This document shows positions 1 to 9,087 of a DNA stretch of 41,308 nt, one piece after another. A model generated the notes under the pieces. The model was not told where the DNA came from. It saw only the letters and a list, made by a program, of their open reading frames with translations, and did no database searches. Numbering within the stretch: the first letter of the stretch is position 1; each line of letters begins with the position of its first letter. A program made the position numbers and the translations under genes. This DNA is from an uncultured Akkermansia sp. (GTDB lineage Bacteria > Verrucomicrobiota > Verrucomicrobiia > Verrucomicrobiales > Akkermansiaceae), in the NCBI GenBank assembly GCA_947631435.1, contig CANRLM010000011.1, positions 1 to 41,308 of the forward strand. Direction: 5' to 3'.

Positions 1-35
1 CATCCCTCTATCTTTTGTCAAGCTCTATCTGAAAA

Positions 36-122
36 TTTTTCCCTCTTTTTTTCTTCCCCTCCTCTCCTCAACCCCCTCCTTCCCCGCCTGCCTCCTGCTC
101 TCCCGCCTCTTTTTCCCCTTCC
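36..122. other. Polypyrimidine tract upstream of the M16 protease gene
   Basis: An 87-nt stretch of the + strand holds only six purines; the rest is C and T in irregular order. It lies in the 198-nt non-coding leader of the window, before the M16 protease gene. The minus-strand open frames through it are low-complexity and look spurious. I see no convincing promoter or Shine-Dalgarno sequence between the tract and the start at 199. It could be the far end of a longer intergenic region or a 5' leader element, but its role is unknown. Confidence 0.6.
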
Positions 123-198
123 AAAAAAAACAATGAATACCTCGCTCAGCTGAGGGAAAAATGAAAGCCTCGCGTGCGCGGACGCGTAGTAATAGTTG

Positions 199-3100
199 AT
201 GAGACAGACAAGGGCAAAAGCAAAAATCTTCGTTACTCTCCTGATAGCCGCTCTCGGACTCACGGTGGAACCGGCGCACTCGCAAGGAGAAACCGGGCAG
301 GAACCCGATCAGCTGCGCCAGGACCCGCAAATCACGGCAGGAGAACTCGACAGCGGTATGCGCTACGTGATACGTCCGACCAAAGAGCCGACGGGGCGTG
401 GATCCGTGCGACTTTTTGTCAATGTAGGATCATTGAGTGAAAACGAGCTTAACACGGGCTTTTCCCACTTGCTTGAGCACATGGTGTTCAACGGCAGTCG
501 GAACTTCAAGAGAGGCGAGCTCATACCCACAATGCAGAAATTGGGTCTGGGTTTCGGCGGGGATGCTAATGCCTACACAGGTCTGCGTGAAACCGTTTAC
601 ATGCTCGATCTGCCCAACCTGCAGGACAAAACCGTAGATACAGCCATGACCATCATGCGTGACTTCGCGGACGGAGCCACGCTTGAAGACAAGGCGATCA
701 ACAAGGAGCGAGGTATCGTTATCAGCGAACTGCATGCACGAGACTCCGCATCGATGCGCGCAGGGTTGAGCTACATTGCGCAGATAACGGAGGGAACTCG
801 GGTGGCAGAATACATGCCCATCGGCAAGGAAAAAGTGCTGCGCCACGGCACCGGAGAGGAGGTGCGGAAACGTTACCATGATTACTACGTACCAAGCAAC
901 ATGGTGCTCATTTTGACCGGTGATTTTGCACCAGAAACAGCCAGAGAATGGGTCATAAAACATTTTGATGGGATGCAAGCACGACCGCAGGGCGAGATCC
1001 CGCCCATAGGCGATCTCGTCCCCTCCACCCAAAGAGAAAAACTCATCTCCAACCCGGAGCAGGCAGACTGCAAAATCATGGTCTCCATCGTGCGTCCTTT
1101 TCTGCAACAGCCAGACACCGTAGAACAGCGGGTAAAAGACCTGCCACTGGAGCTGGCTTGTGCCATGCTCAACCGCCGCTACAGGAGACTGGAGCACAAG
1201 GCAGATGCTCCTTTCCTGGCCGCAGGAGTGGAAGAAGAGGATCTTTTTCAGGTTGTGGAGCTGGATGGGTTGAGCATCGCGACCAAACCGGAAGGCTGGA
1301 AGGAGGCACTGCGAAAAGGAGTGGAGATGCTGCAGCAAGCGCTTAAATACGGCTTCGAGCCGGAAGAACTCCGAGAAATTACCGACAACATGGAGTCGAA
1401 TTTCCGGCACGAAATCGACTCATGGGAAACAGTGCCGGCTAACGCCATGGCAAACCGCCTGGTCGACGCTCTCAGCAATAACCGGGTGATGACGACACCG
1501 GAAGAAAATCGTCGCGTGCTACGCGGAGCTGTAGAACAAATCATGGCTAACCCGGATCTTTGTCGCAAAGCACTGGAAGAAGCATTCGGCAACCTTGCGG
1601 AAGCACGACTCACGCTGATGGGGAATCTTCCAAAAAATGTGACGGGGGAGGAACTGCGAGCAGAGTACGACAAGGCACTGCAGGCTGCGGTAGAGCATCC
1701 GTCCAGGGAAGCGATAAAACCTTTCGCCTACGACACCATCGGGATGCCGGGCGTTGTTATGCAGCGCAAAGATTTGAAAGATCTTGAAACGACGACGCTC
1801 GTTCTCTCCAACGGAGTACGCGTTAACCTGAGGCCTGTCGATTTTCGCAAAGGGAGTGTGCATGTTACGGCTGCCGTAGATGGTGGGCTTTTCGCACTGC
1901 CGGCGCAAGCTGGGCTGCCCAACATGGTGCAGGCAGTCATGCAGCGCGGAGGACTTCGGGAACACAGTTACGATGAACTCGAGCAAATCTTCGCCGGGAA
2001 AAACGTCACGATGGACTTCGGAGTATCTCCCACCAAATTTCTCTTTTCCGGAACGAGCTCGCGGGAAGATCTGGAGCTGCAGTGCAAACTGCTGGCAGCG
2101 GCTATTCTGCATCCCGGGTACAGGGAGGACGGAGAATTGCTGCTGAAACGGAGTCTGGATAACCGCTACAAAACTCTGCAAACGACACCAACCGGCGTGT
2201 ACAGCAAAGAATCCCTGCGCGCCCTTTTCGGAGAAAATCCCCTCTTCATAATTCCGGAGCGTGCACAGATTGAAGCACAGAGCGCCGAAGCTGTACGTAA
2301 AAGCATGGAGGGACCTCTTGCCAAAAATTACCTGGAAGTAAGTCTTGTGGGAGATTTTGCTGTGGATGAAGTGGTGCCGATTTTGGAACGCACTTTCGGC
2401 GCAATGCCTCCGAGAACGGCACAGCCTGTGCCCGTGGAGCAAGTCAAACGCCGCGTCAAATTCCAACCCTGGGGACAGCAGCTCTTCATTCCCTACCCCA
2501 CTGATTTGGACAAAACCGTTGTATCTCAAGTGCGGCCGGCCGGAAACGGACGTGACCTTCGGCGCAACAGGCGACTACAGCTGCTGGTCTCCATCGTGCG
2601 CAACAAACTTTTCGACGGTTTACGCGCAGCGATGGGCGAGAGTTATTCTCCCGTTGTATCATTGCAGACAAATGAGGACTTTGACAATGCTGCCTATCTC
2701 GCCACGATCAGCTATGGGGTAAAGGGCAACAGGGCCAAGGTAAACGCGGCGATGGAAAGCATATGTGTAGGGATGGGGCAAGGTAACATCAGTGACGAGG
2801 ATTTCGAGTGTGCGAAAAAGCCCTTCCTCGCGGCCACGCACAAAATGCTCATCACACCGGAGTATTGGGAGAGAAACCTCATCGATCTGCAGGCAGAGCC
2901 ACAACGAGCGGCGTTGATGCACGACATCGTGAAAGACATTGAAAGCATCACCGCCGATGAAATCCGCGCTCTCGCAAAAGAAATTTTTGGCACAGCAGAT
3001 ACCACCAACTTCTATTTTGTGGTTCCCGAGGATTATGAGAAAAGCGATGAAGAGGAAAACGCATCCCAGTTTCCCGTGAAAAAGGAGGAAGCCCCCGCTG

Positions 3101-4548
3101 TCATCCAGCCACAAGAGGGAGAATATGCAGTGCTCACCACCAGCGCTACGGCAGCGATACCTGCATGGAAGGAGGTTATTGAGACCCTGCTCCAGAAGTA
3201 CAAACAAAGCAATCTTATTGAACTCCCCCAGATAGAAGAAGAGGCCTGCGTGACAGAGTTAAGGGAGAGAAAGCCTCGGTACGTTGCCGTCGTACTACGA
3301 CCGGAAGAGGTAACGCGTGAGGTGATCAACACGCTGCACTGTGCCACGCGGCAAATTGATTCGGATCAGTATGGAGACTGTTTGTGGGGGATCATCACCG
3401 GTTACAGTGCGGAGGATGCCCTGCGTATAGCCCGAGCCAGGGAACCGCTGATCTGCAAAAAAATGTTGGCTCTGGGGAAACCGGATTTTTCCCGCATGCA
3501 GGAAGCTTATTGTCTGGAGGAAGAAGAGGGGTTCCCCACCATCGAAAAGCGCGCCGGCGGAGAACCGAAGGAAACGCGCCATTCGACCAATACTCCGGAA
3601 GGGCAAGATATCCTTCAAAACGGGCTACAAGGACGATTCTCCTACCAGCTTTCCACTCAATCTCCGGATCTTCTCATCACGTCGGGACACGCTACTCCCT
3701 TCAATTTGGAGATGCCCTTCTGCAAGGGGCTCATTTTTTCGGCAAATAATCGTTTCTATGAAGTGGATTGCCAGCACCTGATTGCCTTCGCCAGTGCACG
3801 CCAGCCGGCTATGAGCGGTAAAATCGGAGCTCTGCAAAGTCTTGTGGAAGCCATGCACTTCCGGAGCATTGAACCGGACGCAAAGCAGCGCGTCTGGATC
3901 GCACCGGGATCAGGGGCTCTCGGTGACGCCAGAGGGTGCACCCAGAGCATGCCTGTCACGGCGATCTCCGCTTACGGGTGCAACCAGTTTGTGGGGTATA
4001 CGGCAACATCCTGGCATGGAGAAGCGGCCGGAGTTCTGCTACACCTCTTCATGAACCACACGAATGAAACCACCCTGGCAGAGGCCTTCTACCTGAGTAA
4101 TCAACTACTCATCGAGAAAACTCTACGCCTCTGTCCGGACTTGTTGCACGTACGTTCCAGGGAAAACGAACTCGGTCCCGCTCTCCAGCAAGATTTACTG
4201 GCTGCCAATATACGACTCACATCACAACAAGCCCACGATGCCGTAGGGCTTGTGCAGGAACGAGACCTGCTGGCCTTCTACGGTGACCCGGCATGGCCGG
4301 CCCTTGTCGATAGCTCGCATATTGCGGCTCCACTGAATGTGGAATGGGGGGAGGAACAAATCTTGCGTATCACAGCCCGCCGCGATTACAGCGGCCCGGT
4401 AGCGCTGAGATACCCCTCAGGGAAGGAACGCGGTGCATGGGCAGACTGTAAGCTTGATGATGCCACCGTGACGGACGACTTCATCCTGATTCCTTTCCTC
4501 AGTCTCAAAGCGGGCGAAAAAAAGGAGCTTCAACCCGTCAAAAAGTAG
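199..4548 (+). CDS. Secreted M16 family zinc metalloprotease with a long C-terminal extension
   Basis: A 1449-residue protein. Residues 1-29 look like a signal peptide, so it should act in the periplasm or outside. The inverted zinc motif of M16 (HxxEH) is HLLEH at 90-94, and the third zinc ligand is E170, 76 residues further on, which is the family spacing. Residues about 45-450 form the active M16 half. Residues about 540-940 form a second M16-like half without HxxEH, as is usual for the inactive half of single-chain M16 enzymes. About 460 extra residues follow (about 990-1449). They are not part of M16 and contain an SGHA motif (H1164) and later a GYT-x3-WHG segment, reminiscent of caspase/gingipain-fold (C25-like) domains. 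The start is ATG at 199; a TTG lies directly before it and an in-frame stop before that. No Shine-Dalgarno sequence is seen. Substrate unknown. Confidence 0.93.
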   Translation: MRQTRAKAKIFVTLLIAALGLTVEPAHSQGETGQEPDQLRQDPQITAGELDSGMRYVIRPTKEPTGRGSVRLFVNVGSLSENELNTGFSHLLEHMVFNGSRNFKRGELIPTMQKLGLGFGGDANAYTGLRETVYMLDLPNLQDKTVDTAMTIMRDFADGATLEDKAINKERGIVISELHARDSASMRAGLSYIAQITEGTRVAEYMPIGKEKVLRHGTGEEVRKRYHDYYVPSNMVLILTGDFAPETAREWVIKHFDGMQARPQGEIPPIGDLVPSTQREKLISNPEQADCKIMVSIVRPFLQQPDTVEQRVKDLPLELACAMLNRRYRRLEHKADAPFLAAGVEEEDLFQVVELDGLSIATKPEGWKEALRKGVEMLQQALKYGFEPEELREITDNMESNFRHEIDSWETVPANAMANRLVDALSNNRVMTTPEENRRVLRGAVEQIMANPDLCRKALEEAFGNLAEARLTLMGNLPKNVTGEELRAEYDKALQAAVEHPSREAIKPFAYDTIGMPGVVMQRKDLKDLETTTLVLSNGVRVNLRPVDFRKGSVHVTAAVDGGLFALPAQAGLPNMVQAVMQRGGLREHSYDELEQIFAGKNVTMDFGVSPTKFLFSGTSSREDLELQCKLLAAAILHPGYREDGELLLKRSLDNRYKTLQTTPTGVYSKESLRALFGENPLFIIPERAQIEAQSAEAVRKSMEGPLAKNYLEVSLVGDFAVDEVVPILERTFGAMPPRTAQPVPVEQVKRRVKFQPWGQQLFIPYPTDLDKTVVSQVRPAGNGRDLRRNRRLQLLVSIVRNKLFDGLRAAMGESYSPVVSLQTNEDFDNAAYLATISYGVKGNRAKVNAAMESICVGMGQGNISDEDFECAKKPFLAATHKMLITPEYWERNLIDLQAEPQRAALMHDIVKDIESITADEIRALAKEIFGTADTTNFYFVVPEDYEKSDEEENASQFPVKKEEAPAVIQPQEGEYAVLTTSATAAIPAWKEVIETLLQKYKQSNLIELPQIEEEACVTELRERKPRYVAVVLRPEEVTREVINTLHCATRQIDSDQYGDCLWGIITGYSAEDALRIARAREPLICKKMLALGKPDFSRMQEAYCLEEEEGFPTIEKRAGGEPKETRHSTNTPEGQDILQNGLQGRFSYQLSTQSPDLLITSGHATPFNLEMPFCKGLIFSANNRFYEVDCQHLIAFASARQPAMSGKIGALQSLVEAMHFRSIEPDAKQRVWIAPGSGALGDARGCTQSMPVTAISAYGCNQFVGYTATSWHGEAAGVLLHLFMNHTNETTLAEAFYLSNQLLIEKTLRLCPDLLHVRSRENELGPALQQDLLAANIRLTSQQAHDAVGLVQERDLLAFYGDPAWPALVDSSHIAAPLNVEWGEEQILRITARRDYSGPVALRYPSGKERGAWADCKLDDATVTDDFILIPFLSLKAGEKKELQPVKK

Positions 4549-4555
4549 AGATTCT

Positions 4556-4581
4556 GAGAGGATCGGCCGAACGATCTTCTC
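4556..4581. terminator. Stem-loop between convergent genes (possible bidirectional terminator)
   Basis: The arms GAGAGGATCG and CGATCTTCTC pair over 10 bp (one G-T) around a 6-nt loop. The stem can be extended outward with one bulge. It sits between the stop of the M16 gene (4546-4548) and the stop of the minus-strand phosphoesterase gene (4580-4582), which it just touches. There is no clear U-tract on either side, so it may be a weak terminator or an mRNA 3'-end stabiliser. Confidence 0.5.
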
Positions 4582-5401
4582 AAGAACGAGTAACTTGATG
4601 GATCGGGGCGATCGGAGCATAGCGAAGTAGCTGAGCATCACGCATGTCAATAGCGTATGGAGCAGCATATTTGAACCATGCGCCGGTGTTAACGATAGTG
4701 CGATTTTTAACCGCCCAGCGACCGGAGCGATGAAAATGCCCGAAGATAAATAACTGCGTTTCCGGCATTAACCGCTGGCACCAGTCCTCTGCCAAACCAC
4801 CACAGGAGAGCCAGGCTCGCAGGATGCGCAACGGACGGGCTGGTGGCCAGAAGCAATGGTACAATTCCCGCGGCAAGAGCCGGGAAGCCTGCAACGAAGC
4901 GGCATTCGAAAACTGCAACGAACCGAGTTCGAACGAAATCCGTCGCGCTAAAGCAAGTCGTTCCTCCACAGGAGCATTGAGCGCAACCTCGTCCACCATA
5001 CGGCGAATTGCACTTTCACGATAAAAGAACTCTCGACTCCACGGGGCAACTCCTCGTACGAGTGCATGTCCATGCAACGCTACCGCTCGCCCATCCCAAA
5101 GGCGCAGCATCTGAAGTTCTATGTCCGGGTCATGATTTCCGGCGATCTCAATCAACTCAATTCCGAACTCTCGACATATGCGACGAAACTCATCACGCAG
5201 AGCAATCCCCTTTTCACGAAAAGGAGAGCACGGGTGGGACTCCGCCGTGTCTCCACACAGCACAAGTATATCCACTCCGCGCATGCTTTCTGCGAGCACC
5301 ACGGGCTCCGGAGCATGAGAACGCGGGTGCCCCCAGTGCATATCCGAAATGACGCGCACAGTTCTACCCGGGGGTGGATCGATATCTACAATGCACGGCA
5401 T
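4580..5401 (-). CDS. Calcineurin-like metallophosphoesterase
   Basis: A 273-residue protein with all the metal-binding blocks of the calcineurin-like phosphoesterase superfamily in order: SDMHWGH (D20, H22), CGDTAE, AGNHD, HGHA and near the end GHFHRSG. The family uses two metal ions to hydrolyse phosphomonoesters or phosphodiesters. The overall plan resembles LpxH/YfcE-like enzymes and the DNA-ligase-associated phosphoesterases, but the substrate cannot be decided here. It is the last gene of a five-gene minus-strand run. The methyltransferase stop lies 2 nt before this ATG. A TTG two codons upstream overlaps that stop and is a possible alternative start. No signal peptide, so probably cytoplasmic. 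Confidence 0.88.
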   Translation of the reverse strand: MPCIVDIDPPPGRTVRVISDMHWGHPRSHAPEPVVLAESMRGVDILVLCGDTAESHPCSPFREKGIALRDEFRRICREFGIELIEIAGNHDPDIELQMLRLWDGRAVALHGHALVRGVAPWSREFFYRESAIRRMVDEVALNAPVEERLALARRISFELGSLQFSNAASLQASRLLPRELYHCFWPPARPLRILRAWLSCGGLAEDWCQRLMPETQLFIFGHFHRSGRWAVKNRTIVNTGAWFKYAAPYAIDMRDAQLLRYAPIAPIHQVTRS

Positions 5402-5403
5402 AA

Positions 5404-5997
5404 TCAAACAGAGGCGTGAGAACGTTGGCGCACGGCCTCATACAAACAAATCCCGGTCGCCACAGAAACGTTTAAACACGGAACACTGCCCGCCATGGGG
5501 ATACGCACGAGGAAGTCACAAGTCTCCTCCGTAAGGCGGCGCATACCTCCCCCCTCCGCCCCCATAACGATGGCGATACCGCCACGCAAATCTGTGTCGT
5601 AAAGTAAACGGTCTCCCTGATCAGAAGTGCCAACCAACCAGATACCAGCTCGTTGCATGGCCCTGAGCGAACGCACAAGATTGGTCACCTGAATAAAAGG
5701 AACCTTCTCCGCCGCGCCTACAGAAACTCTCAAGACGGTCTCTGTGATCCCCACGGATTTGTCCTTCGGCGCGACAACACAGACCACTCCGGCTCCGTCC
5801 GCTGTACGAAGAATCGCGCCGAGATTGTGCGGATCCTGCACGCAATCCAGAACGAGGAAAAGCCCTGTCGGATGTGCGCTCAGGAGTTCGGAAAGCAAAG
5901 CTTCATCCCCTGCAGGGATGGCAATCTGCGTGGGGTTGAAATCACGAAGGGGAGAGACGTGTTTATTAGCACGCGCTGTGTGAGGATTGTACTTCAT
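5404..5997 (-). CDS. SpoU/TrmH family (SPOUT) RNA 2'-O-methyltransferase, minimal form
   Basis: A 197-residue SPOUT methyltransferase. The three family motifs are visible: the first with [14 protein letters not shown] (Asn and Arg of motif 1), the second with VMGAEGGGM, the third with [10 protein letters not shown]. These build the knotted SAM site and 2'-O-methylate rRNA or tRNA. RlmB and relatives are about 245-270 residues because of an N-terminal L30e-like RNA-binding domain. Here only about 40 residues precede the catalytic domain, so that domain is missing or vestigial. An open frame continues upstream, but it lies inside tcdA in another frame. The ATG at 5997 overlaps the tcdA stop (ATGA), which fixes the start. 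The exact target RNA is not known. Confidence 0.9.
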   Translation of the reverse strand: MKYNPHTARANKHVSPLRDFNPTQIAIPAGDEALLSELLSAHPTGLFLVLDCVQDPHNLGAILRTADGAGVVCVVAPKDKSVGITETVLRVSVGAAEKVPFIQVTNLVRSLRAMQRAGIWLVGTSDQGDRLLYDTDLRGGIAIVMGAEGGGMRRLTEETCDFLVRIPMAGSVPCLNVSVATGICLYEAVRQRSHASV

Positions 5998-6776
5998 GCA
6001 CGAGGGAAGGAGAGGAGAAGTTGCAAAGCTGCAGAGGCCGCGAAGAAGCCGAACGATCCGGTGATAACCGCGGCAGAACCAAGTCCTGCTGAACAGGTAA
6101 TGCCGCCGAGTTGCCCCTCCTCGCGCTCCGTGCCCACAGAACCATCGCACTGCGGAAACACAGGTTTTTCCGTCGAATAAACGCAAGGGATCCCGAGCTC
6201 CGCACCGCGATCCACGACCGGCATACCGTATTCCCTCCGAAGTAATTTGCGCAGACGGACAAGCAGACCATCGCAACTGGTGCGCGAGAGATCCGCCACG
6301 CGGATATCTTCCACCCTGCGGCGTCCACCCGCACCCCCGCAAGTGACAATAGGCACGCCACGCTCATAACAAGTAGCAATTAAATGTGCCTTGGCTTTCA
6401 TTGAATCAATGGCGTCTACGACAACATCCGGCCGGCAATCAAAAAGTGCTTCAGAGCGATGGGAAGAATAAAACTCCGGGATGGGAAAAACGGTGATGGA
6501 AGGATTGATGTGGTTCAAACGTTCGGCCATCACCTGCACTTTCAACCGTCCGATGGTGGAATCTAACGCGTGAATCTGGCGATTTGTATTTGTAATGCAG
6601 AGCTCATCCATGTCCATGAGAATGAGGGTGCCTACGCCACTACGCGCCAGAGCTTCAGCCGTCCAGGACCCCACCCCCCCAATACCGACCACCCCTACAC
6701 GCGCGGAGGCAAAGCGTTCAGCCGCCGCCGCGCCATACAAACGCACAATACCCCCGAATCTATCTGCATCAATCAT
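5994..6776 (-). CDS. tcdA: tRNA threonylcarbamoyladenosine dehydratase (ThiF/E1-like, TcdA)
   Basis: A 260-residue E1-like adenylating enzyme, close to the usual TcdA length. The Rossmann ATP site is GIGGVGSW, followed by the characteristic LARSGVG and [17 protein letters not shown] segments that distinguish the TcdA/CsdL branch. D-SMKAK follows the second strand. TcdA converts t6A at position 37 of ANN-decoding tRNAs to its cyclic form, using ATP. The gene overlaps ymdB upstream by 8 nt and the RNA methyltransferase downstream by 4 nt (ATGA), so translation is probably coupled and the run looks like one operon. The C-terminal segment is Gly/Ala-rich and hydrophobic, as in family members that associate with the membrane. 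Confidence 0.93.
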   Translation of the reverse strand: MIDADRFGGIVRLYGAAAAERFASARVGVVGIGGVGSWTAEALARSGVGTLILMDMDELCITNTNRQIHALDSTIGRLKVQVMAERLNHINPSITVFPIPEFYSSHRSEALFDCRPDVVVDAIDSMKAKAHLIATCYERGVPIVTCGGAGGRRRVEDIRVADLSRTSCDGLLVRLRKLLRREYGMPVVDRGAELGIPCVYSTEKPVFPQCDGSVGTEREEGQLGGITCSAGLGSAAVITGSFGFFAASAALQLLLSFPRA

Positions 6777-7566
6777 CTGCCTTCTCTACGGTAAGAATCA
6801 GGGGACACAACGCCTCAGCACGCCCGGTCTCCACATCAACATCCACCATGGCAGCGCAAACCAGAGCGGGCCATTTGCCGACAGGCAACTTGCCCGGGAG
6901 CCCATTCACGAGGCTTTTGAGCGTCTCTGCAGCATCACGCCCAATCACGCCATCTTTGCTGCCGCACATACCGACATCAGTTATATAAGCTGTACCCCCC
7001 GGCAGGATGCGCGCATCTGCAGTAGGCACGTGTGTATGCGTGCCAAACACAGCGGATGCCACACCATCCAACCTATAGCCGAGAGCTACCTTTTCCGCGG
7101 TTGATTCCGCATGAAAATCCACCAGTAGAACCGAAGCGCCGGCAGTACGCAAACGCACGGCTTCCTCGTACCCGACGGTGAAAGGATTCAGAGCTCCGGG
7201 ACGCATCAACGCCATTCCCTGCAAACAGAGAATACCCACCTGCCCCCCCGGAACCGGGAGCAACAGACTACCGCAGCCGGGCATGCCGGGTTGGAGATTA
7301 AACGGACGCAATACTCGGGAAAGTTCGTGAGCACGGGCGATGTATTCCGCCCGATCCCACGCGTGATCTCCCAATGTCATCACATCTACTCCACCGTCCA
7401 GGAGTTCCTGCACCAGAAGCGGGGTGATCCCACGACCCGCGGCGGCATTTTCAGCATTCGCTACCACTAAATCCGGGGAATACTCGGCGCGCCATTCTGC
7501 GACAGCTCGGCGAAGAGCCCGACGTCCCGTCCTCCCCACAACGTCGCCTATGAAAATGATCCTCAT
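6769..7566 (-). CDS. YmdB family metallophosphoesterase (2',3'-cyclic nucleotide 2'-phosphodiesterase type)
   Basis: A 265-residue protein with the complete YmdB signature: FIGDVVGRTG at the N terminus, ANAENAAAGRGIT, a GDHAWD block (many members have GNHTWD), DFHAESTAEK and GTHTHVPTAD, then a TDVGMCG segment. The family forms a two-metal active site. Bacillus YmdB hydrolyses 2',3'-cyclic and 3',5'-cyclic nucleotides and affects biofilm and stress decisions; that role is not shown here. No signal peptide, so cytoplasmic. The ATG overlaps the stop of the universal stress gene by ATGA. Confidence 0.93.
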   Translation of the reverse strand: MRIIFIGDVVGRTGRRALRRAVAEWRAEYSPDLVVANAENAAAGRGITPLLVQELLDGGVDVMTLGDHAWDRAEYIARAHELSRVLRPFNLQPGMPGCGSLLLPVPGGQVGILCLQGMALMRPGALNPFTVGYEEAVRLRTAGASVLLVDFHAESTAEKVALGYRLDGVASAVFGTHTHVPTADARILPGGTAYITDVGMCGSKDGVIGRDAAETLKSLVNGLPGKLPVGKWPALVCAAMVDVDVETGRAEALCPLILTVEKADD

Positions 7567-8048
7567 CCTTGTTGGAACGCACAGGGCACCACGGTAACGG
7601 GAATACGCGCGGCTCGCACAAGACGGGCAGCCGTACTCCCCAACAGGATTGAAGAGAGGAGGGAGTGATGACGATTCCCGATAACAAGCAGCTGAATACT
7701 GTGCCTTTCACAAAAACGGAAAATGCACTCAACAATGTCATCCGCCTCCTCCGCCTTACCATAGACCGGGATATCCCATCTCCGACTGATTTTTTCAGCG
7801 GCGCAACGAGCACGGTTGTTAGATATCTCCAACAGGGTCGCATGATGGTGGGTTCCCTCCCCTTCCTCGACTTCCCCTGCCATTGCTCCCTTCTCATGCG
7901 AGATGCAGCCGGCAGCGTCAATCATGCACGGTTCCACTGCGTGGAGAAGATACATTTTCCCTCCACTCCGACGCACCAGATCAGCCGCAAAATCAACCAC
8001 GGCGCGTCCATCGCTCGAAAAATCCGTAGCTGCCAGCACTCTAAGCAT
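7563..8048 (-). CDS. Universal stress protein (UspA family)
   Basis: A 161-residue single-domain Usp. It begins with the typical strand plus acidic turn (VLAATDFS), ends with the IPVTVV strand, and carries the nucleotide-loop region GNRHHSLLSSILLGST near residue 125. In ATP-binding Usp proteins the pattern is GxxGx9G(S/T). Here the second Gly is His, so ATP binding may be altered, while the final GST is kept. It is the leader of the minus-strand run usp-ymdB-tcdA-methyltransferase-phosphoesterase. A promoter can be read 7-36 nt upstream of the ATG, leaving almost no 5' leader. Confidence 0.9.
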   Translation of the reverse strand: MLRVLAATDFSSDGRAVVDFAADLVRRSGGKMYLLHAVEPCMIDAAGCISHEKGAMAGEVEEGEGTHHHATLLEISNNRARCAAEKISRRWDIPVYGKAEEADDIVECIFRFCERHSIQLLVIGNRHHSLLSSILLGSTAARLVRAARIPVTVVPCAFQQG

Positions 8049-8054
8049 GCGTGC

Positions 8055-8084
8055 ATTCTACCATCATCCCGAGCCGACAAGCAA
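8055..8084 (-). promoter_or_regulatory. Sigma70-like promoter of the usp operon
   Basis: Read on the minus strand: TTGCTT, 18-nt spacer, TAGAAT, with TG one base before the -10 (extended -10). The -10 box ends 6 nt before the usp start codon, so the transcript is predicted to be leaderless. Confidence 0.6.
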
Positions 8085-8303
8085 GATTTTTCTCGCCCCG
8101 GCCCCCGTCGCCGGTTCACTCTTGTCTAAAAACACAAGCATCAGTTTGTCCAGCAATACAAAACAACGTACCCATGCGCCTTTCTGCAGCGAAAAGACAA
8201 GCGCGTGATTCATCTTCTGGACCAATCGCTTTTTCCGACGTCCAAAAAAAAGATTGAAGAGGTGGCAGAAAACTGATAAAAGAGAGGGGTGGAGATTGTT
8301 TCC

Positions 8304-8312
8304 TGCTATTCT
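8304..8312 (+). promoter_or_regulatory. Possible extended -10 element upstream of the prepilin cassette
   Basis: TG-C-TATTCT ends 10 nt before the ATG at 8323. No good -35 is found at the matching distance. It is offered because other unit leaders in this window show the same close placement of the -10 box. Confidence 0.33.
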
Positions 8313-8322
8313 TCCTCGCTCT

Positions 8323-9063
8323 ATGAAGAGACCTTACCGTAAAAGCCTGGCTGCCTTTACCCTCGTTGAACTGCTCGTTGTCATCACAATCATCGGGATT
8401 ATGATGTCGCTCGCCACGACTGTGCTGCGTGACCCCGGTACGGGTCGCACGCTGGATTCAGGGCTTGACCTGATTACTAACATGATACAGGAAGCCCGGG
8501 CTACGGCACAGGGAAACGACACATACGCTCGTCTCGTGATAGCTGATGATCCCAAAGATACGGCACAGGATTCCCGACATCTGCGCTATATGGTCGTGCA
8601 ACGCCTGAAGCGGGAGACGAAGGAAAATGGAATCTATGATGCCTCCACCATCGATACCTCGAATGGAACCTGGGTTTCAACCTCCTCGGGCAGTCTGCTG
8701 CCTGCCGGCATCTATTTTTCTCCGACGTATAGCCGCACACTCGGCTGGGCGGAAAACGCCGGTGCTAAAGCAGCGGTAGGAACCACACGTTTAGGAGCCA
8801 AGGCCAAATCTCGCGTTTATTACTTTGAGTTTGACGAAAAGGGGCGTTTTGTCTCCCCCGGGGCCGGGCCGTCTTCCCCATCGCAACCTCAGCGCATCGT
8901 ACTCATCCGCGCGCGCCGGGGAACCGGTCGCAACTCAATTGACGGACTTGTGCCGCTGCAGCTCGATTCGAGGCGGCGACCGGTCGGGGCCAAAGGCGTT
9001 GTTATCTGGCCCTCCGGTTACACGACGCCCATGCGTACCCAGGAACAAGTATTCCAGAACTAA
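8323..9063 (+). CDS. Prepilin-type N-terminal cleavage/methylation protein (pseudopilin-like)
   Basis: A 246-residue protein. After a short basic leader (MKRPYRKSLAA) comes FTLVELLVV, the class III prepilin site with Phe+1 and Glu+5, then one hydrophobic helix. The residue before the cut is Ala rather than the usual Gly. The rest is a soluble domain with an ARLVI strand typical of verrucomicrobial pseudopilin cassette proteins (it recalls the Verru_Chthon cassette protein D family, from memory). An in-frame TTG at 8254 would lengthen the leader, but ATG at 8323 gives a normal prepilin leader. It is the first of three such genes in a row. Likely processed by a type IV prepilin peptidase not in this window. 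Confidence 0.87.
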   Translation: MKRPYRKSLAAFTLVELLVVITIIGIMMSLATTVLRDPGTGRTLDSGLDLITNMIQEARATAQGNDTYARLVIADDPKDTAQDSRHLRYMVVQRLKRETKENGIYDASTIDTSNGTWVSTSSGSLLPAGIYFSPTYSRTLGWAENAGAKAAVGTTRLGAKAKSRVYYFEFDEKGRFVSPGAGPSSPSQPQRIVLIRARRGTGRNSIDGLVPLQLDSRRRPVGAKGVVIWPSGYTTPMRTQEQVFQN

Positions 9064-9087
9064 TCCCTTATCAAGAAAGCCTCCGAC

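Noticed and set aside
8254..8322. TTG start giving 23 extra residues on the first prepilin
   Set aside because: Prepilin leaders are short; ATG at 8323 gives a standard basic leader, so the longer start is unlikely.
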